From Deltaproteobacteria bacterium (GTDB taxonomy: Bacteria; Desulfobacterota; Binatia; Binatales; Binataceae), in NCBI GenBank assembly GCA_027317185.1, contig DAHVFB010000009.1, positions 1 to 61,255 of the forward strand: DNA of 61,255 bases, in the 5' to 3' direction. Of the stretch, positions 46,197-55,578 are shown in pieces (position 1 is the stretch's first letter; every line of letters starts with the position of its first letter). The position numbers and the translations under genes were made by a program. Under the pieces are notes generated by a model. The model saw nothing but the letters and a program-made list of their open reading frames with translations. It was not told the origin of the DNA and ran no database searches.

Positions 46197-48132
46197 GTTT
46201 CGCCTCCGCCTGCTCACCGAGTTCAACTTCGGGCCATAGCCATGCGGTAAGGGCACCGAAAATAATCAGACCGCCAATAATTGCGAGCCACCAGCGGTGA
46301 GTCAAAAGGCCGGCGAAACCTCCGGTCATCCCCAGCGCGAGGACAAATGGCGCATAGGAGTCTTGGGGCATTTTCAATATCATGTCCGGAAGAGCATCCA
46401 CCGCTCTTATGGCCATTGTTTCGCGACCATGTGCAAGGATGTAGCCTTCATTAAGACTTGAACGCGAGGCGGTGTCGTTCAGACGGTCCTCCCAAAGTGG
46501 CAGCCGGCTGGCAATTATCGGGATCACCGGGAAATTGTATGAAGGGGGCGGCGAGGTAGTTGACCATTCGAGGGTTGCCGCGTCCCAGGGATTTGCCCCG
46601 GCGATTGCGCCATCGCGCAGGCTGATTGCGATGTTGAGCAGCAGCAGCAATATGCCTAAAGCCAACACAAAGGCCCCAAGCGTGGTCGTAAGGTTGAGCA
46701 TCGTCCAGCCCATGCCCGGAGGATAGGTATATATGCGGCGCGGCATGCCCCAAAGGCCCGTGAGGTGCATGGGAAAAAACGCAAGATTAAACCCGCAAAA
46801 CATCACCCAAAAATTCCACGCGCCCAACCGTTCGCTGAGCATCCTGCCGGTCATTTTCGGAAACCAGTAGTAAATCCCCCCAATTACCGGGAACAAATTA
46901 ATGCCGATCAGCACGTAATGTATATGCGCAACGATGAAGTAGGTGTCGGTGAGTTGCCAATCAACCGGCACTACAGCGCACATAAATCCCGAAACGCCGC
47001 CGATCACAAATAAGACAATTGTGCTCGCGAAAAAAAGAAAAGGTACGGTCACCCTCGGCCGGCCAGTCCATATCGTCGCGATCCAGGCGAACACCGCCAC
47101 CGCACTCGGGACCGCGATTATAATTGATACGCCGCTAAACAGTGAAAGCGACACGGTCGGGAGGCCGGTTGCGAACATATGGTGGACCCAGACGCCGAAT
47201 CCAATTAACATCGTGGCGACCGTCGATAAGGCAACCGGCGTATAACCCACAAGCGGGCGGCGGCAAAAGGTCGGGAGCCCCTCGGACACCATTCCCATCG
47301 CGGGCAGCACGATCGCATAGACCCAGGGATGGGCGAAAATCCAGAACAGATGCTGCCATAGGAGAGGCTGTCCCCCCTGGCCTACATCGAAAAAGTGCGT
47401 ATTGAATTGACGATCCATCCAAAGCAAAAAGAACGCGAGGCTCACAGCGGGCACGACCATTACATTCGCTGCCGAAGCGGTCAGAGTGCCCCAGGCAAAT
47501 ATCGGCACGCGATTTATAGACATTCCCGGAGCTCGCGTGCGCAGAAAAGTAACTACAAAATTGACCGCGCCGACGGTTGTGGAAATGCCGAGAAAAATCA
47601 TCCCAAGAGAATAGAAATCCATGCCCGAACCCGGATTATAGGTCCTCGAAGCATAGGGTACGTAATTGAACCAGCCGTCATTAGGTCCGGCACCCATTGC
47701 AAATCCCACATAGATAAACAATCCCGCTGCGAGATAAATCCAATAGGAAAGTGCGTTCAGTCGCGGATAAGCCATGTCCCGTGAGCCAAAGATTAAAGGC
47801 CACAGATAATTGCTGAATCCCGACAGTACCGGCATTGCGTAGAGAAAAATCATCGTCACGCCGTGCATCGAGAACAACTGGTCGTACTGCTCCGGCGTGA
47901 AAAGCGCTACGTCAGGCCGAGAAAGTTGTAAGCGCATAAGCAAGGCTTCGACTCCGCCAGCCAGTAAAAACGCAAACGCTGTTACGATGTATCGCAGCCC
48001 GATTTCTTTATGATCTACAGTTGAAAGCCATCCTCCGATGCCGGGCTCCGTTCTCCAGATCGCATCTAGATTGAGTTGCGCCGCCTCGGCCACAGTCCCA
48101 ATTTCTGGCACGCGCTGTAGCTGTACCTTCAT
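46189..48132 (-). CDS. Cytochrome c oxidase subunit I (CoxN-like), atypical proton channels
   Basis: A 647-residue heme-copper oxidase subunit. Heme and copper ligands are all present: His90 (low-spin heme), His268, His317 and His318 (CuB), His403 (heme a3) and His405. Tyr272, the crosslinked Tyr, is kept in HPWVY. In usual A-type oxidases this motif is HPEVY; here the proton-relay Glu is Trp270. The K-channel Lys (PTGIKVF in Paracoccus) is Ala346 (PSAVAVF). The D-channel entry Asp119 (RDMAYPR) is kept. The last 90 residues form extra helices, as in fused I-type subunits. It probably pairs with the CuA subunit II upstream. Confidence 0.93.
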   Translation of the reverse strand: MKVQLQRVPEIGTVAEAAQLNLDAIWRTEPGIGGWLSTVDHKEIGLRYIVTAFAFLLAGGVEALLMRLQLSRPDVALFTPEQYDQLFSMHGVTMIFLYAMPVLSGFSNYLWPLIFGSRDMAYPRLNALSYWIYLAAGLFIYVGFAMGAGPNDGWFNYVPYASRTYNPGSGMDFYSLGMIFLGISTTVGAVNFVVTFLRTRAPGMSINRVPIFAWGTLTASAANVMVVPAVSLAFFLLWMDRQFNTHFFDVGQGGQPLLWQHLFWIFAHPWVYAIVLPAMGMVSEGLPTFCRRPLVGYTPVALSTVATMLIGFGVWVHHMFATGLPTVSLSLFSGVSIIIAVPSAVAVFAWIATIWTGRPRVTVPFLFFASTIVLFVIGGVSGFMCAVVPVDWQLTDTYFIVAHIHYVLIGINLFPVIGGIYYWFPKMTGRMLSERLGAWNFWVMFCGFNLAFFPMHLTGLWGMPRRIYTYPPGMGWTMLNLTTTLGAFVLALGILLLLLNIAISLRDGAIAGANPWDAATLEWSTTSPPPSYNFPVIPIIASRLPLWEDRLNDTASRSSLNEGYILAHGRETMAIRAVDALPDMILKMPQDSYAPFVLALGMTGGFAGLLTHRWWLAIIGGLIIFGALTAWLWPEVELGEQAEAKRG

Positions 48133-48148
48133 GTGTTCAGGCCTGACG

Positions 48149-49210
48149 CTACTTGAGAGTAATTAGAAATTTGCGCACATCGCTGAGTTCCGGACCGGAT
48201 AAGTACAGGTTCGGCATATGGTTGCCGGGCTTAATATCCTGTGGATCAGCTATCCACGCCGAAAGTTCAGCGACATTGTTAGGGATCGTGCCAGCAGCGA
48301 TCGTTGCGCGGCTCATTAAATGAGTCAAATCCGGTGCAACTACACCTCCCGCAACCGTACCCCGCACCGAGTGACACGCACCACAATGATAGACTACAAG
48401 CTGTTCCCCGTGCTTTAGCCCCGCGGAGCTAGTTTGGGGCGCCGGCTCAAGTTGATGATCCCACCAGGACTTGAATGCGGCAGGAGATTGAGCGACGGCG
48501 AAGAGCGCCATATGTGCATGCTGGGCACCGCAATATTCAGTACATTGGCCCCGATAACGACCTATTTTGTCCGCCTCGAGCCACGTAACATTGGTCTGAC
48601 CGGGAATGACATCGGTCTTGCCACTAAGCGCGGGGATCCAAAAAGAGTGGATTACGTCAGTGGATATGAGCTCAAATCGTACCGGCTGGCCGACCGGGAT
48701 ATGTATTTCATTGGCGGTAGTGATCAGTCGCGATGGGCCGTCACTCAGATATTGAACCTGCCACCACCACTGCTGAGCAGTGATCCGGATATCGACGCTA
48801 GGAACTGAGGGCGGACGGCTCACTCCGGCAATCGTCATCATAGTCCAGACGAGGGTGCCGAACAGAACTGCACTTGAAATTCCAACTCCGATGTAAATCC
48901 ACGACAAGCCGGGCTTAGAACGATCAACAGGAATTCTTCCGCCCAAACCCAGAGGAACGTCGACACGTCGCCGCAGGACGCCCATTATCACTAGCGCTGA
49001 AATAATGAGGATGACAACGACAGATATGATCAGAACGCCCCAGGTCAGTTGCATCTCCAAATCTGCTTTGGTTCCGAATCCGCGCAGATACGACATCGGG
49101 TGTTTATCAGCTTGACAAGGCGTAGCGCCCAGACCTGCTACTACGCCGAAGCCCAAGGAGGCGATTCTCGCTGCTGACCGGCGTCTCGATCGGAATCCGT
49201 CACCAGACAT
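48149..49210 (-). CDS. Cytochrome c oxidase subunit II with C-terminal cytochrome c domain (CoxM-like, caa3 type)
   Basis: A 353-residue subunit II. Two N-terminal membrane helices (about 55-78 and 106-128) after a signal-like segment, a QQWWWQVQY hinge (146-154), and the CuA site with His188, Cys223, Glu225, Cys227, His231 and Met234 (QCTEYCGAQHAHM). A cytochrome c domain follows (CGACH, 276-280), giving a caa3-type layout that takes electrons through its own heme. Gap to subunit I is 16 bases. Confidence 0.93.
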   Translation of the reverse strand: MSGDGFRSRRRSAARIASLGFGVVAGLGATPCQADKHPMSYLRGFGTKADLEMQLTWGVLIISVVVILIISALVIMGVLRRRVDVPLGLGGRIPVDRSKPGLSWIYIGVGISSAVLFGTLVWTMMTIAGVSRPPSVPSVDIRITAQQWWWQVQYLSDGPSRLITTANEIHIPVGQPVRFELISTDVIHSFWIPALSGKTDVIPGQTNVTWLEADKIGRYRGQCTEYCGAQHAHMALFAVAQSPAAFKSWWDHQLEPAPQTSSAGLKHGEQLVVYHCGACHSVRGTVAGGVVAPDLTHLMSRATIAAGTIPNNVAELSAWIADPQDIKPGNHMPNLYLSGPELSDVRKFLITLK

Positions 49211-49261
49211 TGCGTCCTCAGGTTGCTTCAGGTTTGACGACTCAAATTGAAATTCGGCGCT

Positions 49262-50086
49262 CTATCTAGGCAAAGCGATTTCACCGTCTCGTAAAAATTC
49301 AAGAGTTTCGAACGGCGTCTCCTCAATTGCGCGCCAGAACTCGTAACTTGCGATTGCGAGAAAGATCACGCATCCCGGAACCCACATAATGACTCCGCCC
49401 AACTGCTGATCCTGGAGTGAACTCATGCCCCAGGGAATGGTCGTAAAAAAATGAGGAACGTACACAGCACGAGGAGCAAACGTTATCAGCGCACCCAAAA
49501 AACCCATCTGAATGGACGCTATCGCACTGGCGCAACTTCTTCTGATCAGTCCTTCCGGCTGACGGTTAAGCAGTTCGCACCACAGCCATAAAGCGGAACC
49601 GAACAGAGTAAAATGCATTGCCCAATAAACAAAGGTGCTTTCGAACGTCCAGGCATATGGAAGCGGCGCGTGCCACAGCCATAGAATGCTGGCAAATACG
49701 GCAGTCGCAATCAAAGGCGAAGGGCGGGGACGCGAAATGACGCGCAGGGTTTGGCCGAATACCTCTCCCGGATGGCCGAGCGCCATTAGCGGTGCTCCAA
49801 ACAACAGCAATATCATGTGCTGTCCAACTCGAGCCGAAAAGAGAGCTACGGACAACGGACATATTGGCGAAATTAAACCAGCCGTTACTACTATCCACCC
49901 GGCGTAAAAAGATGCGCGGGCCCGTAAGCTCACGTGCGGCAGCTTACGGACATTAATCGCATACGCTATTGCCACTGCCGCTAATCCGCTAAGAAGCACC
50001 GGATCGAGATTCCAGCGGAGCCAAATATCGGCTGGCAGGGGCGGCTTGCCGCAGTATGGCACGTGAGTAATGATCGTGCCTTCCAT
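49262..50086 (-). CDS. ctaG: Cytochrome c oxidase assembly protein CtaG (caa3-type family)
   Basis: A 274-residue membrane protein with seven or so helices, of the caa3_CtaG family. Conserved-type segments are LSPICPLSVALFSARVGQHMILLLF (partly: ISPICPLS, RVGQHMILL), LWLWHAPLPYAW and AMHFTLFGSALWLW, with the His residues usual for copper delivery. CtaG assists CuB or copper insertion into the oxidase. As the first gene of the operon it sets the operon start; about 280 bases upstream contain no gene and must hold the promoter. Confidence 0.9.
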   Translation of the reverse strand: MEGTIITHVPYCGKPPLPADIWLRWNLDPVLLSGLAAVAIAYAINVRKLPHVSLRARASFYAGWIVVTAGLISPICPLSVALFSARVGQHMILLLFGAPLMALGHPGEVFGQTLRVISRPRPSPLIATAVFASILWLWHAPLPYAWTFESTFVYWAMHFTLFGSALWLWCELLNRQPEGLIRRSCASAIASIQMGFLGALITFAPRAVYVPHFFTTIPWGMSSLQDQQLGGVIMWVPGCVIFLAIASYEFWRAIEETPFETLEFLRDGEIALPR

Positions 50087-50368
50087 GAAAGACTGCTCCC
50101 TCTCGCGCCTTTCGGTCCTAACCTAGAACTCGCGGATCTCGTACAACAGAAACCTTCTACGGGTCAGAACCACGGGGATAAGCTCCATTGTTAGCCACGC
50201 AGCGACTTTGTTTTCGTGGTTAGCCAGTATGCAAGGGAATTACAGCGTTGATCAGCACACCACGAAAAACAGTGATCAATTACCGTCAGCTCCGCTAGGA
50301 TGGTCCCCAAGCAGAACTTCGGGTGGCAAATTTGGTGTTTATGTACCATCTTCGGTTGCGGTAGGCAG

Positions 50369-51436
50369 CTACTCGCATAGCCCTTCGTGAAGCGCCTTTT
50401 GCACCAGATCAATGACGCTGTCCCAGTCTCCCGCAACTGGCTGACGAAACAATCTCATGCCTGGATACCACGGGGAATCACTCCGATGGAGCATCCAGCG
50501 CCAATCAGATTTGTATGGCAACATTAGCCAGACTGGAACGTCGAGAGCTCCAGCGAGATGCGCCGCGAAGCTGTCGGCGGAAAGCAACAAATCCATGTTA
50601 AGCAAATCCGCAGCGGTATCCATGGGTCCCGGTGAATGAAGAGCAGTATCATGAACGAGGTTTTCGGTATATATCCGAGCCAACTGTGCCCGTTCCTCGC
50701 CGCGTTGGAATGAGTAAAAGCGGCATTTGTTTGTGAGAAATAGCCGGCTAAGGTTCCGAAATGAGACCGAGCGGGAAACGTCATAATTACTGGACGCCCA
50801 CAATACTCCGATGTTTGGTCCTTCATGGAGACGGAGACGCTGCCTGCTCTCGAGGACACGCCTACGATCGATTGATAGGTATGGAACTTGAGCAGGAATT
50901 GATTGCACCACAGTGCGAAACGCCCGCGGTAGCTCCATCACTTCTATTTGCTGCTGCCACGGACTGGTACAGTTTTCATCGGGCCAGGTCGTCACTTCGT
51001 CAATGCCCTCGACTGTGCTTATAAGATCGATTAGCTCAGGATGTGTTTGTACAATTAGTTTTTGGGCGAATTGACGTATGTAGGGCGCATATCGAATGAA
51101 TTGGATGGCATCACCGTACCCATGCAGCGTTCTCAGCAACACCGTCTTGCCGTTGAACGGAAGCCCATCCCAAAAGAGGTTCGTATCGGCTGCGCCGGAC
51201 GCTTGGAGCGCGTCACTTTCCCGCCAAGCGCAATCAAATTCACCCAATAACATCCAGCACGTCCAACGTCCCGCCGCGCACCGGGCAAAAGTTTGTCCCT
51301 CGGCCTGCGCCAAATCATACATTGCCAGTGCTTCCGCCACACGACGCTGCTCCAGCAGTTCGTCCGCGGCTTTCAGCGCATCGCAGCCTGGTTGGGGTCT
51401 CTGGTCCCCGCGAACACTATTTTCCTGGTCGCCCAC
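50369..51436 (-). CDS. TPR-linked glycosyltransferase family 9-like protein
   Basis: A 355-residue protein. Residues 1-85 resemble TPR helices (ALKAADELLEQRRVAEALAMYDLAQAE). The remainder has the heptosyltransferase-like signature HGYGDAIQFIRYAPYI (about 103-118) and the donor-site region LLSADSFAAHLAGALDVPVWLMLP (about 285-308). This two-part design is common in bacterial proteins annotated as TPR or O-GlcNAc-like transferases. The substrate is unknown. Its start is uncertain. It ends about 280 bases before the ctaG operon. Confidence 0.75.
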   Translation of the reverse strand: MGDQENSVRGDQRPQPGCDALKAADELLEQRRVAEALAMYDLAQAEGQTFARCAAGRWTCWMLLGEFDCAWRESDALQASGAADTNLFWDGLPFNGKTVLLRTLHGYGDAIQFIRYAPYIRQFAQKLIVQTHPELIDLISTVEGIDEVTTWPDENCTSPWQQQIEVMELPRAFRTVVQSIPAQVPYLSIDRRRVLESRQRLRLHEGPNIGVLWASSNYDVSRSVSFRNLSRLFLTNKCRFYSFQRGEERAQLARIYTENLVHDTALHSPGPMDTAADLLNMDLLLSADSFAAHLAGALDVPVWLMLPYKSDWRWMLHRSDSPWYPGMRLFRQPVAGDWDSVIDLVQKALHEGLCE

Positions 51437-51536
51437 GATTGTTACGCTCGGAAGGCCACGTCGTTAAAAAGCGAGCAACCTTTGTGCCGCTAGTGAGCGA
51501 CCAAAGTTTCGCTGTCTTAATTAGAGAGAATGCGCC

Positions 51537-52148
51537 ATGGCTACATTTTTTTTGATCCGTCATGCCACGAGCATCGCCTCGTCTAATGTGCTGAGTGGTC
51601 GTAGTCCTGGAATTACTTTGAGCGATATTGGACGTGACGAGGCAGGTCAGCTGGCTCGGCGATTTGCCGACATAGAACTAGCCGCGATCTGGAGCAGTCC
51701 TATGGAGCGAGCAGTGGAGACGGCAATTCCACTCGGCTCGATTTCAAAGCTAGCTATTAATCAGTCTGAACACTTGAACGAGATTGAGTATGGCGACTGG
51801 ACTGGCATGAGTTTTAGTTCGCTGGCTGAAGATCCTCATTGGCAATGCTTCAACCATTCGAGGCGAGAAGCTGAAATTCCCGGGGGTGAATTAATTTCAC
51901 ACGTTCAGAAGCGAGTCGTGGCTCAATTGGCAGCGCTCAATTCAGAATACGGAATTTGCAGTATTGCAATCGTCACACACGCGGAGCCTATACGCCTGGT
52001 GCTGGCGTACTGCCTCGACTCCTCAGACTATTTGCATGATCGATTGGAAATAGGCCCGGCATCGGTATCAATCGTGAGATGGTCTGAACGTCCGACCGTT
52101 CTAAGCGTAAACAATATCTTAAGCTTATCTATTTTCTGTCCAGCTTGA
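51537..52148 (+). CDS. Histidine phosphatase family protein (phosphoglycerate mutase-like)
   Basis: A 203-residue member of the His-phosphatase superfamily. The phosphohistidine motif is FLIRHATS (Arg8-His9), the second catalytic His is in IVTHAEPIR, and Arg in WSSPMERAVETA completes the pocket. CobC/GpmB-like enzymes of this size dephosphorylate sugars or nucleoside phosphates; the substrate here cannot be told. It is divergent from the TPR-glycosyltransferase gene with 100 bases between. Confidence 0.88.
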   Translation: MATFFLIRHATSIASSNVLSGRSPGITLSDIGRDEAGQLARRFADIELAAIWSSPMERAVETAIPLGSISKLAINQSEHLNEIEYGDWTGMSFSSLAEDPHWQCFNHSRREAEIPGGELISHVQKRVVAQLAALNSEYGICSIAIVTHAEPIRLVLAYCLDSSDYLHDRLEIGPASVSIVRWSERPTVLSVNNILSLSIFCPA

Positions 52149-52567
52149 TTAGCTTTTGCAAAGACATGATGTGCAATTCAATTCAGTAAAAAGGAAATAG
52201 TCTTATCCACGTGTTCTTAACGTCATCGCGAATTCGTAATAGTTGCGGAATACGGCTCAGCATCTCGCGAGACTTTCGTGTTTTGCGGCAGCAACGTAGA
52301 TTTGGAGAGGCTCTGCAGTCGGACCCGGGACGGGCTGGGCACTCCCCCTCCCCTCGCGCTGTTCCGGTAAACCGTGCGACAGGCCTCCCCTTACGCATTT
52401 GATGTTCGTTTATTTGTGACTATTTGTCAATAATTTTGTGTCACAACGTCACGTTTCGTCGAAAAGCCGCAGGGTTTTGTGTGACGATGGCCAAATAGTG
52501 CCAGCTAGGCTGCCGTGTGGAGTTCGTGGCAAAACGGGCGGGCGGGAGCCTTCAGGCAGGCAACCGA
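52149..52567. other. Intergenic stretch without a supported gene
   Basis: About 420 bases, with AT-rich (52150-52200 and 52400-52450) and GC-rich (52310-52390) parts. A direct-like pair of TGTGAC/TGTCA elements occurs around 52410-52480. No open frame has a family pattern. It could hold a decayed mobile element, but no inverted ends or transposase were found. Confidence 0.45.
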
Positions 52568-53344
52568 TCACCTGCCGGCGATCTCAATCCAAGTGGGTGC
52601 GTGATCGCTAGCCTTCGGCCAGCCGCGAACTTCGCGATCGACGCCTGCACGAATCAGCCGTGGTGCGATCGACGGGCTGAGCAGCAGATGGTCGATGCGC
52701 AGGCCGGCATCGCGCTCGAAAGCATTTCGGAAGTAATCCCAAAAGGTATTGATGCGCTCACCTGGATGCAGCGCGCGCAGCGCATCGGTCCAACCGGTGG
52801 CGACGAGACGGCTGAAGGCCTCCCGCACTTCGGGCCGGAACAACGCATCATCAAGCCAGCGCTCCGGCTTATAGACATCGAGTTCCGTCGGTATGACATT
52901 GTAGTCGCCAGCCAGCACGACCGGCGCGCCATTCTTCAGCAACGCCTCGGCATGTTTCATCAAGCGGTCCACCCAGCGAAGTTTGTAATCGAATTTAGGA
53001 CCCGGCGCTGGATTGCCGTTGGGAAGGTAAAGGCAGCCCACCAGGACGTCATCGATCAGCGCTTCGATGTAGCGGCTGTGAATATCATCTGGATCGCCGG
53101 GCAAACCTCGGCGCCTTTCGATCGGATCGAGGCCGCGAGCAAGAATAGCGACGCCATTCCAACTCTTCTGGCCGTGCCAGATTACGCCATAGCCCGCCTC
53201 CTGAATCGCGGCTTCCGGAAATTTCTCCTGAGGCGCTTTCAGCTCCTGAAGGCACGCGACATCTGGCTTGTAGGCGGCGAGCCAGCGCAGCAGTACTGGT
53301 AAACGACCGTTAACGCCATTGACGTTGAAAGTTGCTATTTTCAA
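52568..53344 (-). CDS. xthA: Exodeoxyribonuclease III
   Basis: A 258-residue Mg-dependent AP endonuclease/3'-exonuclease of the base-excision repair pathway. Typical motifs: KIATFNVNGVNGR (2-14), LQELK with the metal Glu (about 33-37), GDYNVIP (about 147-153) and SDHAPTW at the C-terminus. I place the start at the TTG at 53344, which has a GGAGG site 10 bases upstream; the longer TTG at 53362 would use the same region as its own coding sequence. E. coli XthA has 268 residues. Confidence 0.93.
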   Translation of the reverse strand: MKIATFNVNGVNGRLPVLLRWLAAYKPDVACLQELKAPQEKFPEAAIQEAGYGVIWHGQKSWNGVAILARGLDPIERRRGLPGDPDDIHSRYIEALIDDVLVGCLYLPNGNPAPGPKFDYKLRWVDRLMKHAEALLKNGAPVVLAGDYNVIPTELDVYKPERWLDDALFRPEVREAFSRLVATGWTDALRALHPGERINTFWDYFRNAFERDAGLRIDHLLLSPSIAPRLIRAGVDREVRGWPKASDHAPTWIEIAGR

Positions 53345-53391
53345 ATTAGTTCTCGCCTCCAACGAACAAGGGACAAAATGATAAGCGGGTG

Positions 53392-54741
53392 CTATTGCGA
53401 GCTTTCTTCGCGTAATTTCAGCCGCAGCGCAACCTCGTCATCGGTTAGGCGTGCATCGTAGATCGATCGAGGTTCGATTGTCCGCGCAACCAGTGTTGCG
53501 GTACCAACTACCAGCAGCAGCGGCAAGATGAAGGATCGATAGCGGCCAGTCAACTCCATCATCAAAACCACGGTTGAGATTGGGCCTTGCGTGGTCGCTG
53601 CCAGAACGGCTCCAGCTCCCAGTATCGCGAACAGCCCAGCGGGAACGCCCGGCCAGAGTTGAGACCAGGCGTAGCCGAGTACAGCGCCCAGCAACGCGCC
53701 TACCGTTAGCGAAGGCGTGAACATGCCGCCGGGTGCGCCGCTGCGCATACATAATACGATAGCGGCAGGCTTCAACAGCAGCAGCGTCAACAGTAGCAGC
53801 GGCGTAACCTGGTTCGTGAACGCCAACTGGGAGATATCCTTGCCATTGCCAAGCAGTTGTGGATACCAGATCGATACGATGCCAAACATACCTAGTCCCA
53901 GCAGCGGCGCCACCAGCCGATGCCAGCCCTTCGGCCGATTGAGATCAGCCCATGTCACAATGCGAACATAGCCGACCGAAACCACCCCAATGATCGGACC
54001 CGCCAGCAGCGCCCATGAAATACTTGATGCTGAACTGGTATAGGCTGGGATGATGTAAGTGGGGGCATCGGGTAGCACAAGCCAAGATACCGCGGTGGCA
54101 ATCACAGAGGTAAAAATAGCTGGGAGCACATACCGAAGCGCCAACCTCCCGCGCATCACCTCCAACGCGAAAAGTGCCCCTCCCAACGGGACACCATAGG
54201 CCGCCCCCATCCCAGCGCCAGCACCACAGGCAACCAAAAGACGGCGTTGCTCGTCCGACAGGCTTTCTCGATCGGACAAAAAATTGGCAATCACCGCTCC
54301 AGCTTGCTTTGGCGCGCCCTCGCGACCGAGCGATACACCCATACCAACATCAACGACAGACAGCACAGCGCTACCTAAGGTCCGCAAGGCTGGCATCCGC
54401 CCGGCATGGAACCAAATGGCAGCCGTCGTATCGATACCGTTACCGCTGGAGAGCTGCTTAAGTATGACCTGCCCCGCGCCCGTAATCAGTCCGGCACCGA
54501 GCAGTATAATCATGTGCCTCCACACTCCAACGTGCCCGGCTGCTTCCAGTATGTTGGTCGAGGAACCATTCCACGCAAAGTATTGCACTGCCTCAAGCAG
54601 CAGGGTCAGCGCTGCCGCGCCCACGCCGGTGAAGATACCGGTGAGAAACACCGACCACCAAAAACGCGCGGCGCCCGGTCGCCGGAGCGTGGAGGGTATC
54701 GCCTCGGCGCTGGGAATCGACGGGATGGGGAACGTGGTCAA
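53392..54741 (-). CDS. CLC-family chloride channel/antiporter
   Basis: A 449-residue membrane protein. GREGAPKQ (139-146; gating Glu141) is the GREGP motif with Ala in place of Pro. The first selectivity motif appears as SGNGID (99-104, normally GSGIP) and the third as GAPGGMFTPSL (GxFxP). The kept gating Glu suggests a chloride/proton antiporter. It has no CBS domains. The ATG lies at 54741. In bacteria such proteins aid acid resistance or fluoride export. Confidence 0.92.
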   Translation of the reverse strand: MTTFPIPSIPSAEAIPSTLRRPGAARFWWSVFLTGIFTGVGAAALTLLLEAVQYFAWNGSSTNILEAAGHVGVWRHMIILLGAGLITGAGQVILKQLSSGNGIDTTAAIWFHAGRMPALRTLGSAVLSVVDVGMGVSLGREGAPKQAGAVIANFLSDRESLSDEQRRLLVACGAGAGMGAAYGVPLGGALFALEVMRGRLALRYVLPAIFTSVIATAVSWLVLPDAPTYIIPAYTSSASSISWALLAGPIIGVVSVGYVRIVTWADLNRPKGWHRLVAPLLGLGMFGIVSIWYPQLLGNGKDISQLAFTNQVTPLLLLTLLLLKPAAIVLCMRSGAPGGMFTPSLTVGALLGAVLGYAWSQLWPGVPAGLFAILGAGAVLAATTQGPISTVVLMMELTGRYRSFILPLLLVVGTATLVARTIEPRSIYDARLTDDEVALRLKLREESSQ

Positions 54742-55148
54742 TGCTATCCTGCTCCTTTACTTCTTAATTTTTGCTGATCGTATGGAGCGCTTGATTCGAA
54801 TACCCGATCTGTAGCGCTTCTTGAAGCGGGCGACGGGCATAGCGTCTGATCTTGAAGGACAGCGCGAGGTCATCGCTGCCGCCATATCGGCAAAACAGCT
54901 TCTCCGTGCTGAATTCCGACTGCGGTGAATTCTCGCGATATGACTAGCCTTCGGCTTGGCACCGGCAACCCGCATTTTTCGCCGGCGTTAAAGAGTCGGA
55001 ATATGCGGCAGGCCATAGCTCAGGGCGCCAAAATTTTAGGCGGTTCGCATTCAAATTCGTTTTCGCGGCTCGGATACCAGCGCCGCGAGGACCGGCAACC
55101 CGCTGGAACGGATCTTTCGCGATTCGGCAATGATGCTGACGCATTATT
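54742..55148. other. Intergenic stretch with possible decayed coding sequence
   Basis: About 400 bases with no intact gene. On the minus strand a frame ending at about 54764 reads for about 60 codons with protein-like content (for example FCRYGGSDDLALSFKIRRY) and may be the 3' end of a lost gene, but I do not recognise it. It lies in line with the 5' remnant at 55149-55319, so both may be relics of the same minus-strand gene. Confidence 0.4.
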
Positions 55149-55319
55149 TCATCGACCGAACGCACGGCGCTCCCGCTCCATCGCCGGCGCCTGCTCGCGC
55201 AGCCATGGGACCATCGCCCGCGCTCGCTGGATTACTGACTTGGCCAGGTTGGGCTCGTGCGGTGCGATCGTATTGTGATCCGTCGGCGCAAACGGCGCTT
55301 TTTTATCGAGTTGATCCAT
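55149..55319 (-). pseudogene. 5' remnant of an acyl-CoA dehydrogenase-fold flavin monooxygenase
   Basis: A 56-codon frame begins at ATG 55319 and reads MDQLDKKAPFAP, then NLAKSVIQRARAMVPWLREQ and APAMERERR, the typical first helix of the HsaA/HpaB-like flavin-dependent monooxygenases. It ends early; a neighbouring frame continues with SVDEIMRQ, as would be expected of a frameshift. The rest of a 380-420 residue protein is absent. A degraded gene is the simplest reading. Confidence 0.55.
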
Positions 55320-55578
55320 AAATTATTCCATTCCCGAGCCGTTCAATGGAATGCCGCTCTCACGCCGCTTAGAAGCGGCTGCGTCTCCTCACCAATTCTG
55401 AGTGCCGCGGGCTGCTTCGGCGGTATAAAGCACAATTTTTCACTTCTTGTCATGACCGCGCCTGACTACTAAATCAGCTTGACCACGGCATGCGATCTGG
55501 AGAACTCATTTTCGATATCATGTCTTAAGGCGGTTGGTCCTTTGATTTGAGCGGACTGTTAAGTGTCCTGGAGGAGCA

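Noticed and set aside
46189-48132. Nitric oxide reductase instead of oxygen-reducing oxidase
   Set aside because: The crosslinked Tyr272 is kept and a CuA-type subunit II and CtaG are present, so a cytochrome c oxidase fits better, though channel residues are odd.
52149-52567. Mobile element remnant between the phosphatase and xthA
   Set aside because: No inverted ends, target duplication or transposase-like frame could be found.
54757-54975. 72-codon minus-strand frame after the CLC gene as a gene
   Set aside because: Arg/Ser-rich composition typical of a non-coding frame; another frame of the same strand looks more protein-like but has no start.
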